Below are positions 51,131-64,000 of a DNA stretch of 64,000 bases, one piece after another; position 1 is the stretch's first letter; each line of letters starts with the position of its first letter. Source of the DNA: Straminergon stramineum. Its lineage: Eukaryota > Streptophyta > Bryopsida > Hypnales > Calliergonaceae. Location of the stretch: assembly GCA_963920665.1 (NCBI GenBank), contig OY987268.1:18106501-18170500 (forward strand), in the 5' to 3' direction. A model generated the notes under the pieces. It saw only the letters and a program-made list of their open reading frames with translations, was not told the DNA's origin and did no database searches. A program made the position numbers and the translations under genes.

Positions 51131-53000
51131 AGCGAATCAAAAAATTCCATGAAGTGAGATATAGATCTTGTTGCTTACCTATAGTCTATACAACTACAAA
51201 ATACAAAAGCATTTTCTTTTTTAGGCATTTAAATGCCTAGAAGCACCAAAAATAATTAAGGAGCACCAAGTTTAAAGAAAAAAATTTGAAGAAAATTTGC
51301 ATAAAGATGCCAAGTTGTTCCAATTTTCAAAAATAAGTATGATGACATTGTCAATTTTAAATGAAACTCATCTAAATATGCACATGAAAAGTTATTTCTA
51401 TTTAAAATATAGAAGAATGCTAAAATATTCAATAGAAGAGATTTCAGGGTTAAAGAAGCCTGCAAGTTCCCCAGTGTTCCCTAACTGTGGGAACTCACCA
51501 CATCAATGATTTGACATGGTTAGGAGACAAACATATTAGATAATCTTAATTAATTTTTAAAAATAAGAATATTCTTTTTTTTAAGTCAAATTTTAAAAAT
51601 CAATTTTTAGTCTCTCAACACTTTTTTAAATTTTTGGAAAAAAATGTTACTCTTCTTTTTTTAATTAAAAAATTGAAGCAACATTGGCTAGTTCAAAGTT
51701 TCCAGAAAGTAAGGGGAACAACCTTGAAACAGCCTTCCCTTGCCCCAAAATCTCTTCTAATGTGGTTACTTAATTTTCTTGTATGTTGCTACTTTAGTAC
51801 TTCTCTAAAAAACAAAAAACAATGCAAAAGTGAGCAATAACCTAAGCTATAGCTCAAAAATCTAACTGCAATGTTTAACAAGCTATATTCACTATTAATA
51901 GTAGGTTTAAACATTCCAAAAAAACTTTTCATCAGTAATTCTCTCAAAATCAAGCCTAATGGGCCTCGCTTGGGATTTAGAGATTAACCTTGGAAAGATG
52001 TTGAGGCCCCAAAGGGATCAATAGATGACTTTCAAGAATATTTAAGAAATGAAGAATGCACCTATTGGTTCAAAATTTGATCTTGTTTGGAAAATTACCT
52101 TGGTGATAGGGTTTTTTCCTATCAAAGTTAAAGAAAGTATAGATTCTTTCAATAGAAAAGAGAAACCCATTCATGACCTATTATGAATATTAATTGTTTT
52201 TCACTCAAGAAAACAAATGAAAGTCATCTTCTCTAAAATCTCTCAAGGCTTAGAATCTAGAGGGAAAAAAACCCAAACTAGTTATATTTATGATTGGCTA
52301 GAGTACACAAAGAGTTTGTCCACACTAGGTCCTATGATTGCCTTCAAGGAGATGAGGAGAGTCACACTAGTGTTACATATCTTGCCTAGAAGAAAGACTT
52401 TGTACTACAAGTCTAAAGAGCTTCATGAAAAGATAACAAGGGAAAGAAAAGAGGGATAGAATAAATTGTCGGGAAGGGTTAAGATGTAGATAGAAGCATG
52501 GGGAAAGATTTGAGGGGAAGATATAAATAGAATTTGTGAAGGGTGGTATTGGGAAGAGAAATATTGCTTGAAACCATTAGCATTGGTATTTATGGTCTAA
52601 GGGGTTTATGAAGAATGGATACATTAGAAGGGATTTCAAACCTCTAGAAGACTACAAGTTCCAGAGTTCCCAAACAGTGAGAAACTTTGGGGAACGTTGA
52701 TATAACACGAATTGACATGGCAGTGATACTCCCACATCAGATAATAATATTTCATTAGTATTTTCTTTTTAAGAAAAAATGAAATTTGAATTACTTATTT
52801 TTTAATAATTATTTATTTTGGACAGTATTGGCTGGTTCCCCCCACAGGGAACAGGTCTGAAAGAGTCTTTCTATGCCCTCAAATCTCCCATAATGAGAGT
52901 TGTTTTCAACTCTCTAACCTTTACAGAAGACACTCCTGGCTTGGGCATGGTTGTAACTTAGTACCGTACTCTCCTTTTTGCAATTAATTCTACTGTAGCT
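51131..53000. other. AT-rich intergenic with two copies of a GTTCCC/GGGAAC repeat
   Basis: No gene supported. Around 51465-51760 and 52650-52880 the sequence carries paired words: GTTCCCTAACTGTGGGAACT then ACATGGTTAGGA, and GTTCCCAAACAGTG then GACATGGCAGTG. Later blocks read GGGGAACA or GGGAACAGG. This resembles 18513-18806 and suggests related non-autonomous elements. Confidence 0.4.
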
Positions 53001-54880
53001 TCCTTTCATTTGCTCCCAGAGAATAATACAAAAGAAAATGCAGTACAAAAAACACTTCCGCTCGGAATTCGACCGTCTATTTTAAATCAAGCGGATGGAA
53101 GTTTGAATCTCCGTCCCCAAACTATCTATGACATTGCATTCAAAAGCAGAAAAGATTTATTGATAAACTATTCCCACTTGACGAGGAAAATTGCAGAGTC
53201 CGGCTGATTTTTTTTTTTTGAACCAAACGGACAATTTCCATTGATAAAGGGAAACAGTACATCGAACCAAGAGCACAAGGCTCCGGCTGATTTTACAGCC
53301 AGACTAATTCTGAGGTCCTCCGTCCCACAGTGTTTGGGGTACTCCCTTCGTGACAGTCCGTGTCAGTGGCATTTCCCGCAGGGTCAATTTTAAAAGTTAT
53401 TAAGTTCCTGCCTGTCTGTCTGACTGCGTGTCAGTTTTCAGGCCCGTGCCAGCCACCGCCCTTGTGTACCGCCCTAGCCAGTCATCCATTTTGGCAATTG
53501 GAATCTGGTGACATTAATTGGCGGAGCTCTGGCACACTGGAATGAGTGCTGGAATGAATGTTTGGGGATATCTTAAAGTTAGCATGCCGGAATGGTTCAA
53601 GGGCCGGGTGGTGATTTATACAGTTGGAGGATTTGCTTGATCGGGCGTAATAAGGGAAGTGCACCTGTAATCGACAATGATAGTATCTAAGCATGCTTAT
53701 CGTTGCCGGAAAACCTAATTTAGTTTACTCAGATCTCATTGGCAATTACAGAAGAATTCCAACGCATTTTAGCAAACATTAAGTTACACGGACACCATAT
53801 GAATAGTTTCAATATATTGTGTATAGGTGTAACCAAAATCAACATTAGGCTCCTCTATGCTCTCAGCTTTAGATTGTCTACAACTTTTGTGTCTTCGATA
53901 CGTACCTGAGTCTTCGTGTGTTGCTTTTTATTATCGAAATCAATAGCTGTTGCATTCAGGGCAGGGATGATTCCGGGTGCACACAAGTTCCGTCCCTCAC
54001 ATTGAGATTCGTCAGTGCATTGGTCCATGATGAACTTCGTTTTGAAAGTTTGAGTCAGTAGATTTGTAGGCACACAACATGGTTCCACTTTACGAGGAGT
54101 CTCCCTGCCCGGACTGACCCCTGCAAGTCTGCAACCGACGCTTCATTCACGCTGATCGGGGGGACCGAGTACTCTTCCCCGTCTTCTTCGATCAGACATT
54201 TATGACTGGAATAATAATAAACAAGTCCCGTGAGTGCGGAGGAAAGTACCGCAGCTGATCAAGTCCAGGAATGGTTCCAGAGTAGTGATTGAGAAGGAAG
54301 TTACTACTAACTTAACTGAAACCTGGGAGGACTAACTTTAAAACCTGAAATCCGGTCATTCCGGTGGGGAATGGAGGTCCGTCAAGCGCAAGACTGACTT
54401 CAAGCGCCGAATTTCCTCAACAGACGGTTACTGTGAATAATATTAGAAGAAATGGCCGCCATGTGTTGGACCCAGGAGAGCTGAAGGTCTTCAGCAGGCA
54501 CGCCAATGCTGCACAGGACCTGGGATCATTCCCTTCTACTGTAGAGTTCTGTTCCATGCAGGGCCGGAGTAGTCGAAAGTAATATTATAGGAAGTCTGGC
54601 TAGGCGCGTGCCGCATTGTTTCTGTTATTGGGCGTCACCAGTTGCACGCCACCACCTGTGATGACTTGGGGTTCTCACTGCGCGTCTGGTACTGGTGTGA
54701 AACAACTGTTCCAGTTGTTACCAGAATTGAGGAACAGATAAAGTTTTCATTTTGCTTCTTTTCTTTCAGTTTTTTTTGCTGCTCTTGGGCCTTGAAGGTC
54801 TCTGAGGACAAAAAGTGTCCGCTGGATGACTTAACCCTAGGAAGGACGAGCCCATGACCACTGATTTCAAGCCTCCCTAT
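53001..54880. other. Less AT-rich stretch, possible gene remnants
   Basis: Composition is balanced here, unlike its flanks, which usually marks genic DNA in this window. Open frames include 54364-54582 (+) and 53855-54088 (-), the latter containing VEPCCVPTNLLTQ. On the minus strand near 54140 another frame reads SVNEASVADLQG with a possible GGGTCAG splice or frame change after it. I recognise no family. Confidence 0.3.
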
Positions 54881-56833
54881 CCATCACTTTGTTTTCTGCC
54901 ATTTTGCAATTAGATAAGAATGAAATTTTTTATTTTTATTTTTCAGAGATGAAATAATATGTAAACTACGAGTCATAAAAATTTCAATTTTTTTTGGAAA
55001 AAATTGAAATTATTGTGAATTTTTTCAGAAAAAAATGGAAAAAATTCATATCAAATACAAAATATACTCAAAAAATCTGAAATTTTCAACATAGATGTAC
55101 ATTATAGTTAAGAACATCTTGGTATAAACCAAAGTTACCGTATCACTTTAAAATTAGAAAATCAATAAACCATGGTTATAGGCCCCAAGTTCAAATTGCT
55201 ATAAAGCATAGAAATTTATGAATTTTTCAAAATTTCCAATTGTAGTAGAAACTGAACTTGATAAGCATCATTTCATTAGTTGGATTCAAATTCAAAAAAT
55301 ATTATTTTTATGGTTGAAATTCACATCAAGAGAAAATAGCAAGAAATGATCAAAATACACTACAAGGGTGATCCGTTTCTTAAGCATCTTCTTCTTCAGA
55401 AAAATCAAGAATACCATAATGAGGGACTTTGCAATACTATTTGCTGAGAATGTATTCAAGTACCCTCCAAATAAAAAAATTGGATGAAAAAACATTTTTT
55501 TCCATCCCATAGTTGTAGGTGAAGTCATCCATCGAACACTTATTGTCTGCAATGTCCTTCTAGGATTAATTGCTTAGTGTATGGGAGAACCACCCATATT
55601 CGATCATTGAACCCTTAAAGGACGGATTGGTGACCGTAGAAATCATGGCTTTAGGACCCATGTGACATCATCTATTTCTTTTAAAAATTAAAAATACACA
55701 TTGGAGGTCAAAGTACTATAGAAGATCTTCCCTTTCCGCACATAATTCGAAGGATGAATAGTTGCAATTCTGTCCTAAATAGAGAGATTCCTTGTCATCC
55801 ATCGGCCACAAAATGGCCGTGTCAATGTTTATGGGTTAAGCAATTCTATGCATGTTTTGGAGTAGCACAAGGCAATGTAAATTTCTTGCCCATGTAGGAA
55901 GATAGAAATTATAGGGATTGCAAATTTTTTTTTCATTTTATCCCTTGAATTGAAATTACTATGAGTTTTGGAAGCCGAAAGTTCATCTAGACCCATACCC
56001 AATGCATAGAGTCTTCCAATTGCAATCATTCAAGAACTACTTTCCTTCTTACTACTTCATACTTTCTTGCTCACTACTTTGGGACATGGGTCATGACCTT
56101 ATTAGTCCCAACTTTGAAAAGTTAAAAAAAATTCCACATTTTGGTTGGAAATCTGTTCCAGCCTTGGTTGGAAATGGTTGCATACTATAGGGTGGGTGTG
56201 GGTCCTGGTTGGGAATGGGTGGTTATCCTATAGAAACAAAGAATGCACCCATTGGTCCAATAATAGGGGCATTTTGATGACTAACTTGGTCATAGGGGCC
56301 ATGTCCTTCTAGGGTTAAGCCACTAAAAGTACAGAATTGATGATTTGAGAAAAATCATCATAAAGTATTATTAGGAAGAATACTATTTTGGAATTCATAT
56401 ACAAATCAAAGTTTTAGATTTTGAGTTTTAGATTCCATCCGTATGGTCAGATTCACCAATGTTGTCACTAATATTTTTTTATAAACTTTAAAAGGAAAAT
56501 TTCAAAATTCAATTAGAAGCAAAATCCCGGGTATGCAACTTCCATATTATATGGCCCTGACTATAATCACTTATAATGCATTTTAATCCAATCTTAAGGG
56601 ATGTCATTTGTTTTAATGTAGAATAATCTTGTAGCCTTTTTAACAAGGAATCCCAAAATGTACTTATGTACATGAAACAAATATTTTTGAAGACAATAAT
56701 AGCATTAATAACCTAATTTTATGACTTTTTTTAGTACATGTATCATAGGCCGAGCTAGGCAACTTTTGGGGCTTTCTAATAAAAATTTAATTTTAAATGG
56801 ACCCAACTTTTTTGTACATATTTTTCGAAACTA

Positions 56834-56836
<3 letters not shown>

Positions 56837-56888
<52 letters not shown>
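56837..56888. repeat. (AT)26 microsatellite
   Basis: An uninterrupted run of 26 AT dinucleotides. It produces a spurious I-Y repeat in a + strand open frame. Confidence 0.98.
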
Positions 56889-56891
<3 letters not shown>

Positions 56892-59800
56892 GAGTTTTTT
56901 TCTAAAATGTATGCAATTTAGTATTTTCTACATTTAATTTAATTTAAATTTAGTCTTCACTTAGCTTTTTGGTCTTTTTAATTTGATATAATTTTAACAA
57001 AAGCGGTCCTCTAAGCTATTTTAATGCCGATGACCCCTGTATATAATACAAGAGTTGCGTACCCGGGAGCAAAATTTTATAATTTTTTGAGTAAAAGTTT
57101 GCTCAAATGGATTTGCAATGAAGTTCTCTTGACATAGTGATTTTTGGATTTTTTGTGTTCTTTAAATCTATAAATTCATTTTTGCAAATCCAATTTTGAA
57201 CTAGAGTCAATGCAATTTTGGCTTAGTCAAGCACTTGACATACTTCCAACATTTGTAATTTTAGAAAAATATGTATTCTAATAACACCAAATCCAACCAT
57301 TAGATAGGAAAACAACTTGATAAGGTATCAATACAAATTAGGATGATTTTCATCCAAGTGGTAATGAAAAAGAAATAAGAACATCAATTTTTCCATCATC
57401 CAAAAATGGGCTTTTTAGAGTGCTAAAGGATTAACCCAGTAATAAAGTAGGTGTTTGTGTACCCTTTATAAGTTCATAATTCTAGATTAAGTTTTAACCC
57501 TTGACCCCTAGCGATCCAGATGACCATTTTCTAGTTGTTGCCCCTCTTTCGGAAGCTTCTTGTTTTCAAATTTTGAGGGTTTTATTTGACAAAAAGAATT
57601 CCCTAGAAAATAGATTGTGTTATGAATCTAATGGCAATAGTTTCATCAAATTTTGAGTTAAATTTCGTCTCGTGGGATTATTTTAAGTTGATTGGTGTAG
57701 AGTAATTTACGGCTCTATCATGTTTTCAAGTTCAATTTGGGAATAGACTAAAAAGTCAACCAACCAATGCGATTGTTGCCTACTTTAAAAATGATAGATC
57801 CAAGAAGATCAAGGAGAAGACAAATGTGCCTATTCTTGTTTTTCTTAAAAACACTACTATCATTTTCAATGACTACATGCATTACAAGTTGCATCCAAAA
57901 TTTCAAAATGACCATAATGTTGTGAAATGCCACAATTAACTACTTCTAGACAAGGTTTTTTACCTAGATAGCGTGACATCACGACAAGTAGAGGTCACAC
58001 GACATCTAGTACAACCCTCAAGATGTCTAGTTGACTAAATGTCTAGTTGATTTTTTTTAAATCATCAAAAATTTATGATTTTGATATATTTAAGTTTCAT
58101 TTCAATGAAGTGTCTCAATTTAATGAATACATATTACATTCTAAATTTAGATTCATAATTATAGTGAGATTTTAATTTTTCTGAGCTGTCAACAATGGAC
58201 TTACACGACGGGTGGCGATAGAGTATCGACACTTTGTCTAATAAGACACACAATGTCAAACATCCTACAAGACACCAAAACCCAAAAATATGTCCAACAA
58301 GACAACCCTACTTCTAGACTATTCAATGAATTATAGACAAAACATATAGAGATCTCTGAATGTTTGTATAGATCTATTGATGTTTGTATAGATCTTTGGA
58401 TAGATGTTTTGAATTAATCTCTTAATGTTTTGCATAGATCTTTTGAAGTTTTGTATTATTTTCTAATGACAATTTAGTTTTCTATTATTAATTCTAGACT
58501 TTTGAAAGTCTAGAAGTAGTTTAATGTAACATTGAAATTTTAAATGAGCATTTCAACTCTCTTGTCTTTCATTGAACACAAAAAATTCATCATTTCAAAA
58601 TATACTCACTACCCTATTTTTTCCATTGACCCAAATAAAACTTCAAACTTAAATATCTACTAAACTATATTGTCAAATAATCTAAAGTTTTTTGAGGTGA
58701 TCACTATCAATGCAAATTACAAGATCCTACAATTACATTCTATCTAATCTCAAGAAATATGAGCAAACAAATTGCTCAAGTTCTTGGTAGTTTAGGTCAA
58801 TTTTGAAAGCACACCTCCCTTGGGTCATCAAAGTTAAAGGATGCAACACCTTATGACCAAGGTGTTCACCAAAAGTACTTGAGTTATTGGTATAATAAGT
58901 TCATTCTTTGTTTCTATAGTGAACAATGAAGTCATCCATTAATCATTTTTTGGCCTTAGTGTTCTTTAAGGATTAAAGAATAAATGGTAGATTTCTATGG
59001 TGTCAAATTCTACAATAATTTTTTGAAACTGATTTTGGAAGTAAGATGATATACTTGCTTACTGGGAATAGAATTTTTATTTAATTTTCTACCTAAGAAA
59101 AAAAAGAGGTTATGCCCTCCTAAATTCAAAATGCTCAACTTTGGGCGTAAAGAAAAAAAACTCAAAAATTCAAAATTCAAATTTTTTTTTTCCCATACAT
59201 ATTATATTGATGTCTACATGGAAAGTTTTGATTCATACAATTTGGATCAATCATGTGAAAGTTATTGAGAGTCTTGTTTTGGGGGCAATCAAGACATTTT
59301 CCTAAAAGAATATTGTATAGGATTAATTTCTAAGCTCAATTTTCACAATTTTATCAAAACAAAAAGGTCTATTGGGTGTAGATTACTTGCTACTACAATC
59401 TCACCATTAGGATTGACATGTTTCAATTCCATTTTAGAACTATTTGTGACTTAAATTTCCCTTCCATCTTGTTTCTATCTGTACTTAAGAAATTTTTTAA
59501 GATAAAAATCTGCTTCTATTTTGAATTTTTTTTTAAAACTCAACTTCATTGTACACTGTATAGATTAAACCTCAAAACTCTGTAGTGCAAAAAAAGAAGT
59601 TAAGAGGATTCGAAGTCTAAAACCCTATGATTGCTATATTCAATTTTTATTTATTTATACTTTTAATACTAATATCTTACAATCTACATTGTTAGAGTTT
59701 ATGAAAATTCTTCCACACATTTTCATACAAGTCTTATGAAGATCCTAGAATTGGATATGCAAAAGAGTACTCGGTATTGTTTTTTTGATTGTAGCTCTTT

Positions 59801-61829
59801 GCATTAGAAATGGCAATTTTGGAGTGTTTTTGATAAAATATAGTCATTAACCTCCAAGGGTTAATTAGTCCTACGTAAATGCAAACTTCTAAGCACCTAG
59901 AATCGGCTAAGACAAATCAAATATCAAGATTATATGTGCAATAGTTACAAGGGGAAATTGGAATTGTTGGCTAGCAAAATTTTGGAGGAGTAACCACATA
60001 AAAAGGGTAGAAAGACAACTTTCCAACTTTAGAAAAATTGTTTTTGACAATGAACTTTTTGGTTCAAAAATCAACAACAAGGTAAATTGTTAAAGTATAG
60101 TTTCTCCCTACTCACATGGAAGTAAAAACATATTATAAAACTCAAGGGAGGCAATTCCATCTTTTGAAACTTCAAAAAAGCATTTTCCATTCCGACACAC
60201 TATGGAAGTTTGCCCAAAGCAAACATTTAGTGTGTCGATGAATGATTTCAAGAGCTTATTATGGGAGTTATTTGAAATAGACAAAGTCAGTGATCCCTAA
60301 AGAGGCTTAGAGAAATTAGCCAAGGGTTCATTTTTGGAAGATTTATTTGAATTTAACACTGAGGGCATGAAGAATTAAGTAGCAAATGAGCGAAATTTAG
60401 CCAATTTTGGGATTGATGGACGAAGTGCATTCCAATACATTGCAAAAGCTAATTTAATCTATTCGTAGCAATGTAAATGGCTTGGCTACTAGATGTCTCA
60501 TGAGTTTTGTGCAATATTATGAATCAGTTAATGACTAGATGGGGCGAAGAAAAGAAAAATTGCAAAAATGGAGATTTTGTGCAAGGGTTGCAGAAATCTT
60601 GGATCAAGGATTCTTGGAAATGAACCTCAAATACTTTGAATCATGGGGAGAAATCTCATTGAAAATTCATTCAAAAAAAGGTAAAGTAAAATTTCAAAAA
60701 TCATAAATTGATTATGGTTATACTTAGATGTTCCATTCTCTAATTCCTAATGATATATTATTATTTTTTAAATTGAAAAAATTGTGAATATTCAATCTAC
60801 GATATCTTTTAGAAAAAAAATCATTTTTGGTTTAATACTTATTGATATTGATCAATGCAAAGATAGAATAAATGACATAGATGGTACAAATCTGATCAAA
60901 ATTCTAATCAAATGAAGCCAAATTTAGTTTCATGTTCTATTTTTTTCAATTCTCTTCTTTAAATTTCAAAATGGATTAAGTTAGACCCCAATACTTTAGG
61001 AGGGCTTTGAACTTAAATGTACACTTGAATCCAAGCATTTGAATTTATCTAGTGGGATAGAATTCACTTGAATTTGCATACAAATTTTAAAGTTGGATGA
61101 ATTCATTATCAACTTTTAACTTTTGTAGCTCTGCCTATTAAGTACCTTCAATAGTTGAATTGATTTTTAAAAATCAAATTTATAAAAGTTCAATTAATCA
61201 AAATGATAGAATGCAATCCATTGATAATTTAATACACTAAATTATTAAAAATAAAAACAACGACATAAAATCTATAATTGAACTTAAAAAGGATAATCAA
61301 AATCATTGGTTATCTCAACATTATTTTGTATGCACTTACTTTGCGACCATTTTTCTTTGTATATTATATTATCATTGTTTGAACCTAGAATTGATCTTAT
61401 CTCTTTGTATCATTGAGAGTTGCAAATATTCTTTTGTCCTTGCTTTCAAAGTGTGTTACCTCATCATGAGACTCATCATGGATGTACAATTATGGAATCG
61501 TCTTTGAATCAATCATGTGTTGACATTTCTAAGTTTGTTTCAGAAAGGGGGTGTGGGGGAATATTTGGTACTCTTTTGGAGGGTGTTGGAAACAGAGTTT
61601 ACTTAACTTAACTTGTATTCAGATATCAATATTGAAAATCCAAGAGCCTCTTTTGAATGATTGAATGCACCCCCACATTGTCTTTGCAAGCACGGCAGTA
61701 AGTTACTCATCAGTAAGAAATTAATTCCATGGGACCCATTCTGAATACCATGATTAAAAATGTTAACCCTGAAAGATTTGGATAGTCAAATTGTGGGTTC
61801 AACATGGGTTTTTTTTGGTGTTTAGGACA

Positions 61830-62075
61830 TAAGGTGGGTACCCTCCAAACCACTTTTTGATTTTGTGCCTAGTTACTATTATTAAGCTAGTCAAATTTTC
61901 ATATTGTCTTCTTGGCACTTGAAGGGAGGTTCCAACACACCAAGGAATGTGACATTTGGATACGGTATGTAAAAGTTATGAGGGAACAAAGTTTGGTTCT
62001 AAAACAATTTCTTCCATATAGGTGCATAATTAATTTTGGAGATGTATATAGAGTGAAGGTGGCAATTTAGGGTTA
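61830..62075. repeat. Dispersed repeat, inverted relative of 34280-34550
   Basis: Begins TAAGGTGGGTACCC and contains AAGCTAGTCAAATTTTCATA, GGAATGTGACATTTGGATA and AGTTATGAGGGAAC. These are inverted counterparts of blocks in 34280-34550, in the order expected for an inverted copy. Confidence 0.6.
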
Positions 62076-63023
62076 GTGGTGCATTTGGAGGTGCCTACAT
62101 TAGATGGTGCATGAAATGAGGTACATCTAGTAGTGGCCAAAATTTGGCCTCGTATGGAGCAAGATCCAATAGCCCATGTTTCTCCCAATTTATAATATAA
62201 ATTACAACAAAAATACATTAAAAATTAATATAATTAAAAAAATGTTTTTAATTATTAAAAAATGAATGTAAATTTTGGATGTATGTTATTACATATAAAA
62301 AATATAAAATTTTTGAAAGATGTATTTTAGTATAGAAAGCTAATGACGTTTGAGTAAACAGCCAAATATGGAGTGTCATAGTTTTTAAGGATTAAAAATT
62401 GTTGTGTTTGTTGGAAATGTAGAATTAGTCACCACTGGTACTAAGGTCACTACACCTAAAATTGTACAAATAAGCAATTTTGCATGGTTTTCATTTTTTA
62501 TATTGATTTTTTGTGGGGGCTTGTTGAAAGTTTATGGATCTGAGAATCTACATTTTAGAATCTCTTTGAATACATTTTTTGGACATTGTATGAATAAACT
62601 ATGAATTTTCAAAGTGCTGAAAACGAATGTTTCTAAAACCGACCATAGATTCTCATGAATAGTGGGATTACATTTTACACAAGAATATGCACAGAAAATG
62701 GTCAAAATTAGGGGTGGTTACCTTAGTGGATGATTCCAATCATGAGGTTGTCCCTCTCCATTTTTCCCAAGAAAATGAATGTCAAAAATCAATTGTCTTG
62801 CAGTACCAATCGTACTGCTAACCTAGGGTATGTACCTAGGGGTGTACACATTTGGGATTTGTGGGGGTTGTTGAGCTGCATAATTTTTGATGTGCGTAGA
62901 AGCATCCATGCTTACTAGAGCATTGCACTTCTAAATGGGAGACTTGTTACGCACATATCCCAAAAAAAAATCACAAAATTTGGACACTTTCTGAAGAAAA
63001 GGTGTGTCCTGAAAGTGAGTACA

Positions 63024-63353
63024 TAAGGTAGGAGGTCCATGAATCGCTCATCTAAGAGCTGGAACCGGAATTTGTGGAGGTAAAACTTCTTGAAATATTT
63101 TTCAGTAAATTTTCCTAGAAAGACAAATGGAATTGGCATCTAACCCAAGTCGTTTCATATTTTTTGGAGTTCTGTAAAATTAGTTCTGAATTTTTGAAGT
63201 TGAAATGGCATAGGGCTCTAGAATCGCCCACCTCTGTAAATGTACACTATTTGTACATCACTGGTACGATACAAAATTAGCATGTTCAAATAGTGTACAT
63301 TTACAGAGGTGGGCGATTCTAGAGCCTGTGCGATTTCAGAGCCTCCTACCTTA
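63024..63353. repeat. Fold-back MITE with an internal 39-bp perfect inverted repeat
   Basis: Outer ends are TAAGGTAGGAGG at 63024-63035 and CCTCCTACCTTA at 63342-63353. Inside, 63215-63253 (starting GCTCTAGAATCGCCCACC) is exactly complementary to 63287-63325, around a 33-base loop. The TAAGGTAG terminus is shared with 4178-4390. Confidence 0.8.
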
Positions 63354-64000
63354 CATATGATCCCAACATTTCGGGTCATTCTTGACCCACTTAATATTTG
63401 AATTTCTAAAAACAGAGGAAAAGGTCAAAAAGAAGTGCAAATTTTTTCTCAACCTTGGTAGTGATGCCCTTCAGCTACACTAAAAATATTGCTCCAATTA
63501 GAGCACCTAAATATTTCAAGAAATACTTCCTGTACAAACTTACCCTCATACACAGTGCGGAACAATTAGGAATTAATGCTCTCAGCCACAGTTCCTTTCT
63601 ACGAATGCTAATCCTGAAAGGGAGTCAGAACACATTTGCCCTCCGAATGTAAACTATGCATTTTAGAATATGAAGATGTATTTGAAGGTGCAAGAAAGTT
63701 CAAATTGACATGATTTTTTTGTGAACTTATAAAATATGAATAAGAGTGTTGCATAAAATATGTTATTTTTTTGGATGTTGCTCTATAAATTTATGAAAAT
63801 GTTGTATTCACAAACACACAAAAAATGGTGCAATTTTACATGCATATATTGTCACTTTGTGAAGGTGTGGACCATGTAAGGAAGTTCCAAGTCACTTGCC
63901 AATTTTTGAGTTGCATAGACTTGTTAGTGTAGAGGTGTCCCTACTTTTGCTTTTGTAATAAACATTGAGTAAAAATGTAGTAAATTGTTTATACATGATT

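Larger units (their letters stand above)
54881..64000. other. AT-rich intergenic, no gene seen
   Basis: About 9 kb of AT-rich spacer with homopolymer runs and small repeats listed separately. No coding frame with recognisable motifs. Confidence 0.5.

Noticed and set aside
53855..54088. Minus-strand frame with PCCVPT, a motif seen in animal TGF-beta ligands
   Set aside because: Plants lack this family, only one short word matches and the cysteine-knot spacing is absent. Chance.
56721..56921. Open frame with an Ile-Tyr repeat
   Set aside because: Produced by the (AT)26 microsatellite.

Overview
This is eukaryotic nuclear DNA from a land plant. Its genes have short GT-AG introns and clearly plant families: a malectin-like receptor kinase of the FERONIA/THESEUS (CrRLK1L) type, a plant-type purple acid phosphatase, a GH37 trehalase and a B3-domain protein. 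The very AT-rich, repeat-filled spacers, the compact gene islands and the intronless CrRLK1L coding region suggest a bryophyte, probably a moss. That assignment is inference; the species is not identified.

Layout. 1-4.4 kb is repeat sequence: a dispersed repeat, a 1.4 kb element with TTAA ends, and a small fold-back element. 4.4-12.6 kb is a gene island holding a purple acid phosphatase (+, six exons, 6141-8287) and, convergent with it, the GINS subunit PSF1 (-, seven exons, 12559-9476). 12.9-23.2 kb is AT-rich with no gene I can support; it holds a (TAA)n array, a 121-bp tandem duplication and fold-back elements. 23.5-33.6 kb is the second island: the CrRLK1L kinase (+, 25382-28000), a dispersed repeat, a lone ankyrin exon (-), and a B3-domain gene (-, 32347-30585) that carries two frame breaks and is probably a pseudogene. 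35.4-36.8 kb is a second, inverted copy of the TTAA element. 36.8-43.3 kb is AT-rich and empty. 43.3-50.5 kb is a complete trehalase gene (-, twelve exons, 615 codons). 50.6-64 kb is mostly AT-rich repeat sequence, with one less AT-rich stretch at 53.0-54.9 kb that may hold gene remnants.

The genes are not an operon or cluster and do not form a shared pathway: phosphate release, DNA replication, cell-wall signalling and trehalose breakdown. The exon models were built by hand from splice sites, reading phase and family motifs. In the phosphatase, PSF1 and trehalase models every junction keeps phase. The most unusual material is the pair of near-equal-length TTAA-bounded elements, the broken B3 gene and several families of small fold-back elements.
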